Source of the DNA: Lysobacterales bacterium
Lineage (GTDB): Bacteria; Pseudomonadota; Gammaproteobacteria; Xanthomonadales; Xanthomonadaceae
Length of the DNA: 7,250 nucleotides
Assembly: GCA_015655035.1 (NCBI GenBank)
Contig: JAATFS010000348.1
Span: forward strand, 1-7,250
Direction: 5' to 3'
Of this stretch, positions 1 through 5,235 are shown piece by piece (position 1 is the stretch's first letter; each line of letters begins with the position of its first letter). The notes beneath the pieces were generated by a model that saw only the letters and a program-made list of their open reading frames with translations, had not been told where the DNA came from and made no database searches. Both the position numbers and the translations under genes were made by a program.

Positions 1-813
1 GACGTCGATGCCCTGCCTGGATGCGTCCAGCACGGTGCCCGGTACGTGCGCGTGCGCCTGCTCCAGGGCTACCGCACCATGGATGCGGACGCGCTCGCCG
101 GCCAGTTGCGCCTCGGCCATCGGCCAAGGATTGAATGCGCGAACGCGCCGCGCCAGCACCTGCGCCGGCTGTTGCCAGTCCAGCCGTGCCTCGGCCTTGT
201 CGAGCTTGTGCGCGTACTCCACGCCTTCGGCCGGTTGCGCTTGCGCGACCGGGCGGATGCCGGCGCGCAACAAGCCCAGGCCGTCGGCCAGCACCTGCGC
301 ACCGAGTGCGGACAGGCGATCGTGCAGTTGCCCGCCGGTCTCGGTGTCGCCGATCGGTGTGCGCTGGGACAGCAATACCGGACCGGTATCCAGGCCCTGC
401 TCCATCTGCATCAGGCACACCCCGGTCTCGGCATCGCCCGCTTCGATCGCGCGCTGGATCGGTGCGGCGCCGCGCCAGCGCGGCAGCAGCGACGCGTGCA
501 CGTTCCAGCAGCCGTGCGTCGGGATCGCCAGCACCGCCTTGGGCAGGATCAGGCCATAGGCCACCACCACGATCAGGTCGGGCGCCAGCGTACGCAGCGT
601 CTGCAACGCCTCGGGCGAGCGCAGCGTATCCGGCTGCAATACCGGGATGCCGCGCGCGATCGCTTCCAGCTTCACCGGCGACGCGGTGAGGCCTCGACCA
701 CGGCCCGCGGGCCGGTCGGGCTGGGTATACACCGCAACCACTTCGTTGCGCTGCGCCGCCGCGCGCAACGACGGCACGGCGAAGTCCGGCGTACCGGCGA
801 ATACGATTTTCAT
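1..813 (-). CDS. fmt: Methionyl-tRNA formyltransferase, partial (C-terminus beyond window)
   Basis: Transfers a formyl group from 10-formyltetrahydrofolate to Met-tRNA(fMet), making the initiator tRNA for bacterial translation in the cytoplasm. The reverse strand is open from an ATG (CAT at 811-813) to the window edge, giving 271 codons; the family is usually about 307-315 residues, so roughly 40 residues are missing. It starts MKIVFAGTPDFAVPSL, typical of Fmt, and has the folate-site segment PDRPAGRGRG (32-41) and the signature NVHASLLPRWRGAAPIQ (104-120). The expected catalytic residues are Asn104, His106 and Asp142 (in GLDTGP). The C-terminal tRNA-binding domain begins around KLDKAEARLDW (203-213) and RAFNPWP (225-231), then is cut. 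No clear Shine-Dalgarno sequence precedes the ATG. It lies 116 bp downstream of def, farther than the few bases often seen for this pair. Identity is firm. Confidence 0.97.
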   Translation of the reverse strand, partial: MKIVFAGTPDFAVPSLRAAAQRNEVVAVYTQPDRPAGRGRGLTASPVKLEAIARGIPVLQPDTLRSPEALQTLRTLAPDLIVVVAYGLILPKAVLAIPTHGCWNVHASLLPRWRGAAPIQRAIEAGDAETGVCLMQMEQGLDTGPVLLSQRTPIGDTETGGQLHDRLSALGAQVLADGLGLLRAGIRPVAQAQPAEGVEYAHKLDKAEARLDWQQPAQVLARRVRAFNPWPMAEAQLAGERVRIHGAVALEQAHAHVPGTVLDASRQGIDV

Positions 814-834
814 TGAGCTGGGCTTCGAGAGTGG

Positions 835-924
835 GGGATTGGGGATTCGCGAAGGCCGGTGTTCGGCAACCCAGGCGGGGGCCGGTTCGTCTTGACGAAG
901 CTCCCTTCCCGAATCCCGAATCCC
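835..924. repeat. Imperfect inverted repeat of heptamer-like units between def and fmt
   Basis: The def–fmt gap holds two arms. The left arm at 835-849 reads GGGATTGGGGATTCG. The right arm at 910-924 reads CGAATCCCGAATCCC. They are reverse complements at 14 of 15 positions, and pairing continues patchily inward (AAGG near 852-855 with CCTT near 904-907). Each arm is two copies of a GGGATTS-like unit. Between them lies a small hairpin, TTCGTC at 886-891 with GACGAA at 894-899. The transcript from def into fmt could fold into a long stem-loop. Such heptamer repeats are, from memory, common between genes in Xanthomonas and relatives. There is no U-tract typical of an intrinsic terminator, so whether this terminates, stabilises mRNA or is only a repeat remnant is unknown. 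Confidence 0.65.
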
Positions 925-929
925 GGCGC

Positions 930-1442
930 TCAGGCCACGTGCTTGCGCGACTTGGCCAGCTTCTTGCGCACCATCTCGCGCTTGAGCGGCGACAGATAGT
1001 CGATGAACAAGGTGCCATCCAGGTGGTCGATCTCGTGCTGGATGCACACTGCCAGCAACCCGTCGGTGGACAGTTCCTGGGCCTGGCCCTGACGGTCCAG
1101 GTAGCGCACGGTGATGGCGCCGGCCCGAGTCACGTCGGCAAAGATGCCCGGGATAGACAGGCAACCTTCCTGGTACACCTGCGAGCCTTCCTTCGCCACG
1201 ATCTCAGGGTTGATGAACACCTGTGGCACGTTCTTTTCCTCGCTGACGTCGATCACCATAAAGCGCTTGTGCACATCCACCTGGGTGGAGGCCAGGCCGA
1301 TGCCCGGGGCGTCGTACATGGTCTGGAACATGTCATCCAGCAGCGTCTGGAAGGCTGGCGTGGTGACTTCGGCGGCATCGACCTGCGCAGCCTTGGTGCG
1401 CAAGCGGGCGTCGGGAAATTCGAGGATAGGGAGCAGGGCCAT
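930..1442 (-). CDS. def: Peptide deformylase
   Basis: Removes the N-terminal formyl group from nascent proteins using a bound Fe(II) or other divalent metal; a partner of Fmt, encoded just downstream. The 170-residue protein has all three deformylase motifs: GIGLASTQ (47-54), EGCLS (92-96, metal ligand Cys94) and HEIDH (136-140, metal ligands His136 and His140, catalytic Glu137). The basic C-terminal tail (KREMVRKKLAKSRKH) is typical. The reading frame extends 13 codons further upstream to an ATG ending at 1481, but MALLPILEFPDARLR at 1442 matches the usual start of the family, and the upstream codons (PNDRRLPRLGNA) do not look like deformylase. Motif I carries Ser at position 52 where most members have Ala (GIGLAATQ in E. 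coli). It is transcribed divergently from the LysM gene. Identity is firm; the start is very likely. Confidence 0.97.
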   Translation of the reverse strand: MALLPILEFPDARLRTKAAQVDAAEVTTPAFQTLLDDMFQTMYDAPGIGLASTQVDVHKRFMVIDVSEEKNVPQVFINPEIVAKEGSQVYQEGCLSIPGIFADVTRAGAITVRYLDRQGQAQELSTDGLLAVCIQHEIDHLDGTLFIDYLSPLKREMVRKKLAKSRKHVA

Positions 1443-1490
1443 AGCGTTACCCAAACGGGGGAGGCGCCGGTCATTCGGCAAGACATGCTG

Positions 1491-1496
1491 ATTCTA
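1491..1496 (-). promoter_or_regulatory. Candidate -10 element for def-fmt
   Basis: Read on the minus strand this is TAGAAT, five of six matches to the sigma-70 -10 consensus, about 50 bases upstream of the def ATG. No convincing -35 hexamer lies 16-18 bases further upstream, so this is a candidate only. It would give def a short leader of roughly 40 bases and place transcription start downstream of the longer alternative def start codon, favouring the start at 1442. Confidence 0.4.
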
Positions 1497-1505
1497 CGCC
1501 AATGC

Positions 1506-1518
1506 GGGTGCGACACCC
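1506..1518. promoter_or_regulatory. Small perfect dyad between divergent promoters
   Basis: GGGTG, a three-base spacer CGA, then CACCC form a perfect 5-bp inverted repeat. It lies midway between the two candidate -10 elements of the divergent def and LysM genes. The position suits an operator, but 5-bp arms arise often by chance in GC-rich DNA, so no regulator is proposed. Confidence 0.25.
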
Positions 1519-1530
1519 CAGCGCCCGAAC

Positions 1531-1536
1531 TATAGT
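1531..1536 (+). promoter_or_regulatory. Candidate -10 element for the LysM/tsaP gene
   Basis: TATAGT matches the sigma-70 -10 consensus at five of six positions and stands out in GC-rich surroundings, about 37 bases before the ATG at 1573. A partial -35-like GCGACA at 1510-1515 leaves only a 15-base spacer, which is short. It could drive the LysM gene and possibly the genes downstream. Prediction only. Confidence 0.4.
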
Positions 1537-1572
1537 GCGGGGGCAGCTGTTGGGGAATCAGACTGATCTTCC

Positions 1573-2691
1573 ATGTTCAAACGACTTCGCACGGCCTTCG
1601 CTGCCGCGACACTGACCGTGGCGACCGGTGCTGCCGCCTTCGAACCCGCCGCTGCGCCCGCCAATACCTACGTGGTCCAGAGCAGCGACACCTTGTGGGA
1701 CATCGCCGGGCGCCTGTTGCAGAAACCGTGGCAGTGGCCGCAGCTCTGGCAGGTCAATCCACAGCTGCACGACCCGCATCTACTGTACCCGGGCGACGTG
1801 CTCAGCCTGGCCCACGATGAGCGCACGGCCGTGGCCGGCCGGTTGCAGCCGGGGCCGCGCCAGCAGGCGCCGATCGATGCGATCGCGCTGTCCGAGGTCG
1901 CACCGTTCCTGAAGAACCTGCGCGTCAGCGACAGTTTCGAGACACTGCCCTACGTAGTCGCGCTCGAGGACAACCGCCTACGCGCCGTGGCTGGCCAATT
2001 GGCCTATATCGCCGATCTGAACGACACCCGCCCAGGCCAGCGCTACGCCGTGGTCCGCCCGAGCGTGCGCTTCAGTCTGCCCCGACTCAACCAGGACCTC
2101 GAACCAGCCGGCGAGCCGATCGCGGGCAGCGGCCACCTTTGGAAGCACTACGCCGCCCCGGGCCCGCGCCGCGAGACACTCGGTTACGAGATGGTCCAGG
2201 TCAACCTCGGCACCATCACCCACGTGGCCGACGGCCATAACCAGGTCGCGACGCTGCGGTTGCAGGACAGCGGCCAGGAGGTCCGCGCCGGCGACCGCCT
2301 CATCGCGGTAGAGCCCATTGCGTATGACCCGCACTTCTTCCCGCACCCGCCCACCGCCACGGCGGCCGCTGCCGACCTGCGCGTATTGGCAGTCGCCGAC
2401 GCTTTCACCACCGGCGGCACGCGCGATGTGATCGCTATTTCAGGCGGTACCCGCGAGGGCATCGACAACGGCACCGTGCTCTCGATCTGGCGTCCCGCCC
2501 AGCGCAGCAGTGATCGCATCAAGCGCTCGCGCTTCTCACGCCCGGACGACGCCACCCGACGCCTGCCGGATGAGTATGCGGCCCACGCCTTGGTGTTCCG
2601 CAGCTTCGACAAGGTCAGCTATGCGCTGGTGATGGAGGGCATCAAGCCGGCAAGAGTCGGCTATGCACTCAAGCACCCGGACGCGCGGTAG
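1573..2691 (+). CDS. tsaP: LysM-domain periplasmic protein, TsaP-like (type IV pilus secretin-associated)
   Basis: The 372-residue protein has a Sec signal peptide: basic n-region KRLR, hydrophobic stretch to about residue 22, likely cleaved after AAA at 20-22. A LysM peptidoglycan-binding domain follows at about 32-79 (YVVQSSDTLWDIAGRLL, then PQLWQVNPQLHDPHLLYPGDVL). The remaining ~290 residues match no catalytic motif I know. This layout, and divergent placement next to def with dprA downstream, match PA0020 of Pseudomonas aeruginosa, the TsaP homologue. TsaP binds peptidoglycan and anchors the type IV pilus secretin in Neisseria and Myxococcus; its C-terminal part is described as FlgT-like. 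The ATG is preceded by only a weak Shine-Dalgarno sequence (GGGGAA, about 14 bases upstream). LysM and export are clear; the TsaP role is inference from synteny and architecture. Confidence 0.82.
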   Translation: MFKRLRTAFAAATLTVATGAAAFEPAAAPANTYVVQSSDTLWDIAGRLLQKPWQWPQLWQVNPQLHDPHLLYPGDVLSLAHDERTAVAGRLQPGPRQQAPIDAIALSEVAPFLKNLRVSDSFETLPYVVALEDNRLRAVAGQLAYIADLNDTRPGQRYAVVRPSVRFSLPRLNQDLEPAGEPIAGSGHLWKHYAAPGPRRETLGYEMVQVNLGTITHVADGHNQVATLRLQDSGQEVRAGDRLIAVEPIAYDPHFFPHPPTATAAAADLRVLAVADAFTTGGTRDVIAISGGTREGIDNGTVLSIWRPAQRSSDRIKRSRFSRPDDATRRLPDEYAAHALVFRSFDKVSYALVMEGIKPARVGYALKHPDAR

Positions 2692-2719
2692 CACCAAGGG
2701 AAAGTCCTACGCAGCGACA

Positions 2720-2743
2720 GGACGGCGCCCGAGGGCGCTGTCT
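2720..2743 (+). terminator. Stem-loop between tsaP and dprA, possible terminator or attenuator
   Basis: Ten base pairs (two of them G·U) form between 2720-2729 and 2734-2743, with the four-base loop CGAG. The core GCGCC/GGCGC is perfect. The hairpin starts 28 bases after the tsaP stop and ends 24 bases before the dprA ATG. No U-run follows, so it is not a classical intrinsic terminator. A competing pairing exists: AGGACGG at 2719-2725 is complementary to CCGTCCT at 2750-2756, and GTCCT at 2704-2708 can pair with AGGAC at 2719-2723. It may act on the tsaP-dprA mRNA, but no function is shown. Confidence 0.4.
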
Positions 2744-2767
2744 GCGGGACCGTCCTAGCCTGGGGCA

Positions 2768-3910
2768 ATGCCACCACCCAGTCCCCATTCCGATCACGCC
2801 CCCGCCCTGCTCGCCCTGGTGCTGGCCGGTGGCCGTACCGCGCCGCGCCGCCAACTGCTGCAGCGGCACGGCGATCCGATAGCCGCGTTGGCAGCCGGGC
2901 CGCTGGCCTGGCGGGAGGCCGGTTGCAGCGACGCGCAGGTCGCCCACCTGTGCCGCCCCGACCCCATGGCACTGGCTGGCGCCATGGCCTGGCTCGAGGC
3001 CGAGGGACATTGGCTGGTCGGCTGGCATGACGGCGACTATCCCGCGCTGCTGCGGCGCGTCGCCAGCCCGCCGCTGGCCCTGTTCGTGGACGGCGATCCC
3101 GCGCTGCTGTGGCACCCGGCGGTCGCGGTGGTCGGCAGCCGCACTCCCACCGCCGGCGGGCGCGACAACGCCCGCGCGTTCACCCAGGCGCTCGCCGCCA
3201 GCGGCTTGGCGATCACCAGCGGCATGGCGGCCGGGGTGGACGCGGTCGCGCACGAAACCGTGCTCGATCATCCGGGCGGCATCACCGTCGCCGTACTCGG
3301 CACCGGGCCTGACATCGCCTACCCACCACGCCACCACACCTTGCGCGAACGCATCGCCGGGCACGGCGCGGTCGTCAGCGAGCACCCGCCCGGCACCGGC
3401 CCCAGGCCACCCCACTTCCCCGCGCGCAATCGCCTGATCGCCGGGCTATCGCTGGGCACGCTGGTGATCGAGGCAGCGCTGCGCTCGGGCGCGCTGATCA
3501 CTGCGCGGCTGGCCGCTGAGGCCGGCCGCGAGGTATTCGCCGTGCCCGGCTCCATCCACAACCCGATGGCGCGGGGCTGCCATCGCCTGATCCGGGACGG
3601 CGCCACCCTGGTCCAGGAAGCTGGCGATATCCTGAACGGGATCGCCATGCTCTCCACCGAACTGGCCAGCGCCTTGCGCGAACGCCTGAGCGCCCCCATT
3701 GAGGGGTCAACAGTCGGCGCGGCGTCCACGCCACCGCTGGCACCGGACTACAAGCGGTTGTGGCAGGCGCTGGGCCATGACCCTACCCCTATGGATTCAT
3801 TGATCGAACGCACCGGATTGACGGCCGCCGCGCTGTCCTCCATGCTGCTGACCATGGAACTGGAAGGAAGGGTTGTTGCCGAGCACGGCCGCTATACGCG
3901 CCACCCCTAG
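2768..3910 (+). CDS. dprA: DNA-processing protein DprA (Smf)
   Basis: DprA binds single-stranded DNA entering the cytoplasm during natural transformation, protects it and loads RecA. This 380-residue protein shows the three-part plan of longer family members. A helical SAM-like N-terminal region (about 10-75) comes first. The Rossmann-like DprA core (about 85-295) has VVGSR (121-125), SGMAAGVDAVAH (151-162), VLGTGPDIAYPP (176-187), FPARNRLIAGLS (217-228) and SGALITARLAAEAGREVFAVPG (core residues 240-261). A winged-helix DML1-like C-terminus (about 328-378, MDSLIERTGLTAAALSSML) ends it. All core motifs are intact, so the protein looks functional. The ATG at 2768 is the first in frame; upstream is only a weak TGGGG. 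It follows tsaP after 76 bp and precedes smg by 42 bp, likely one transcript. dprA is widespread, so its presence alone does not prove competence. Confidence 0.96.
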   Translation: MPPPSPHSDHAPALLALVLAGGRTAPRRQLLQRHGDPIAALAAGPLAWREAGCSDAQVAHLCRPDPMALAGAMAWLEAEGHWLVGWHDGDYPALLRRVASPPLALFVDGDPALLWHPAVAVVGSRTPTAGGRDNARAFTQALAASGLAITSGMAAGVDAVAHETVLDHPGGITVAVLGTGPDIAYPPRHHTLRERIAGHGAVVSEHPPGTGPRPPHFPARNRLIAGLSLGTLVIEAALRSGALITARLAAEAGREVFAVPGSIHNPMARGCHRLIRDGATLVQEAGDILNGIAMLSTELASALRERLSAPIEGSTVGAASTPPLAPDYKRLWQALGHDPTPMDSLIERTGLTAAALSSMLLTMELEGRVVAEHGRYTRHP

Positions 3911-3952
3911 TTTCTTCACCTCCACAGTGTCTCAGGACGCAGGCCGAGGGCA

Positions 3953-4426
3953 ATGAAAGAGAGCATTCTGGATGTACTGCTGTACCTGTTCGAACACTAT
4001 TTCAGCGAGGACGCGGATCTCGTTCGCGATCGCGATTCGCTTCAAAATGGCCTGATCCAGGCCGGCTTCAGCCCCACCGAAATCAGCAAGGCGTTCGATT
4101 GGCTCGATGCCTTGGCCGAACAGCGGCCGAGTGTGGCGCAGCCGCGCGTGGACGGCCCGGTGCGCATCTACCACGGCCCGGAACTAGACAAGCTCGACGT
4201 CGATTGCCGGGGCTTTCTGCTGTTCCTTGAACAGCAAGGCATCCTGGATGCGGACCAACGGGAGCTGGTGCTGGACCGTTCGATGGCGCTGGATCAGGAC
4301 GAACTGGACCTGGACGACCTCAAATGGGTCGTGCTGATGGTGCTGTTCAACCAGCCGGGTGCCGAGGCGGCCTATGCCTGGATGGAAACCCAGATGTTCC
4401 TCGACGAGCCCGAACCCGTACACTGA
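3953..4426 (+). CDS. smg: Smg family protein (DUF494)
   Basis: The 157-residue product has the same length as E. coli Smg and matches it along its whole length: MKESILDVLLYLFEHYF at the start, a central RIYHGPELDKLDVDCRGF (71-88), FLEQQGILD (91-99), and the conserved DLKWVVLMVLFNQPG (122-136). No signal peptide or membrane segment is seen, so it is probably cytoplasmic, acidic and mostly helical. The molecular function of Smg is not established; it is normally encoded beside dprA/smf in gammaproteobacteria, as here. GAGGG at 3946-3950 lies only two bases from the ATG, closer than ideal; AGGA at 3934-3937 is too far, so initiation may be modest or coupled to dprA translation 42 bp upstream. 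Family assignment is firm; role unknown. Confidence 0.95.
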   Translation: MKESILDVLLYLFEHYFSEDADLVRDRDSLQNGLIQAGFSPTEISKAFDWLDALAEQRPSVAQPRVDGPVRIYHGPELDKLDVDCRGFLLFLEQQGILDADQRELVLDRSMALDQDELDLDDLKWVVLMVLFNQPGAEAAYAWMETQMFLDEPEPVH

Positions 4427-4452
4427 CCCTGTGCGTGCATACGGATGCGCGC

Positions 4453-4458
4453 AAGGGG
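4453..4458 (+). promoter_or_regulatory. Ribosome binding site fixing the start of the GYF_2–pilin-like gene
   Basis: AAGGGG lies seven bases before the ATG at 4466, ideal Shine-Dalgarno spacing. The same frame has an earlier ATG at 4445, but that would add RARGGT before the GYF_2 domain, has no such site, and places this motif inside the coding region. The start at 4466, giving MSQWYYAEGN, is therefore preferred. Confidence 0.7.
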
Positions 4459-4465
4459 CGGCACG

Positions 4466-5185
4466 ATGAGCCAGTGGTATTACGCCGAAGGCAACCGCCA
4501 GCAGCAAGGCCCGTTGCCGGCTGAGACCCTCGTCGAGCGCTATCGCGCCGGAGCTATCACGCTGGACACCTTGGTGTGGCGTGACGGCCTTGCGCAGTGG
4601 CAGCCATTGGCCGAGCTCGCAGAAGAACTCGGGCTGGAAGCGGCCGAGCCGCCACCGGCCGATCCACATACGCCGCCGCCCTTGCCGCCCTTCTCGGTGG
4701 CTACCCGTCCGGAAATCCCAGCTACCCCGTCCTCGCCTCGACGCGGCCTGTCGGGCTGCGCGATCGCCGCGATCATCGCCGGGCTGGCGCTGGTGGTACT
4801 GCTGGCATCGATAGCCACCCTGGTTGCGATCCTGCTGCCGAAGTACCAGGCGCATGTCCTGCGCAGCCGGGTAACCACAAGCCTGGCCACGATGGCCCCG
4901 CTGAAGGCACAGGTAGCCGACTTCGATAGGCGCGAGGGCCGCTGCCCGATCAACGGCGACCCGGGGTTCGACAGCGCCGAACGCTACGCCCGGGATCCCC
5001 TCGGCGCGATCCGGGTCGGCCGTTTCGATGATGGCCACTGCGGACTGGAAGCGGTGTTGCAGTCCCCCGGCCATCCCGAACTCGACGGCAAGACGATCTG
5101 GCTGCAACGCGATCCGCAATCAGGCGCCTGGCAATGCAGCTCAGAGATCGCCGACGCCTTGCTGCCCCCCGACTGCCGGGGCTGA
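4466..5185 (+). CDS. GYF_2 (DUF4339) domain fused through a membrane helix to a type IV pilin-like domain
   Basis: The 239-residue protein begins with a GYF_2 domain (about 4-52: WYYAEGN, QGPL, TLVWRDGLAQWQPL). A proline-rich linker (about 60-93), one long uncharged membrane helix (about 98-124) and an exported C-terminal domain follow. That domain reads like a type IVa pilin: PKYQAHVLRSRVTTSLATM (125-143) corresponds to PQYQNYVARS in Pseudomonas PilA, LKAQVADF follows, and GKTIWLQRDPQSGAWQCSS (208-226) corresponds to GKIITL…GLWKCTS. Cys224 and Cys237 have 12 residues between them and LP before the second, as in the PilA disulfide loop (CTSDQDEQFIPKGC). Cys160 and Cys192 could form a second bond. 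The prepilin leader, the Gly before the helix and Glu5 are absent, so it should not be processed like a pilin. Expected topology: GYF_2 in the cytoplasm, pilin-like part in the periplasm. Function unknown; GYF domains generally bind proline-rich peptides. Confidence 0.85.
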   Translation: MSQWYYAEGNRQQQGPLPAETLVERYRAGAITLDTLVWRDGLAQWQPLAELAEELGLEAAEPPPADPHTPPPLPPFSVATRPEIPATPSSPRRGLSGCAIAAIIAGLALVVLLASIATLVAILLPKYQAHVLRSRVTTSLATMAPLKAQVADFDRREGRCPINGDPGFDSAERYARDPLGAIRVGRFDDGHCGLEAVLQSPGHPELDGKTIWLQRDPQSGAWQCSSEIADALLPPDCRG

Positions 5186-5235
5186 CGATCCAAAGCCGGC
5201 CCCGCCATCCCCACCGCATTACGGAACTATCGAAC

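Noticed and set aside
46..816. 256-codon open frame on the plus strand opposite fmt
   Set aside because: It overlaps fmt antisense for its whole length; its translation is Arg/Gln/His-rich low-complexity of the kind produced by GC-rich antisense frames, while the minus strand carries clear Fmt motifs.
1443..1481. Longer def start at the ATG ending at 1481
   Set aside because: The 13 extra residues are not typical of deformylase, and MALLPILEFPD at 1442 is the usual family start.
813..1535. 240-codon open frame on the plus strand opposite def
   Set aside because: Antisense shadow of def; no recognisable domain and no ribosome binding site, whereas def has all catalytic motifs.
2669..3415. 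248-codon open frame on the minus strand opposite dprA
   Set aside because: Gly/Ala/Arg-rich translation without domain features; dprA in the sense frame is complete and conserved.
4748..4759. Lipobox-like LSGC at residues 95-98 of the GYF_2–pilin-like protein
   Set aside because: The motif matches the lipoprotein consensus, but the hydrophobic stretch comes after the Cys rather than before it, and it is preceded by a ~95-residue cytoplasmic domain and linker, so signal peptidase II processing is not expected.
4184..5119. 311-codon open frame on the minus strand spanning the smg end and the GYF_2–pilin-like gene
   Set aside because: It runs antisense across two real genes and their gap, and its translation is typical GC-driven Arg/Gln-rich sequence.
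5134..5235. Earlier ATG at 5134 as start of the GYF_2–RDD gene
   Set aside because: It lies inside the end of the previous gene, and the added residues are Arg/Pro-rich with no family match; the GYF_2 domain begins at the GTG at 5236.
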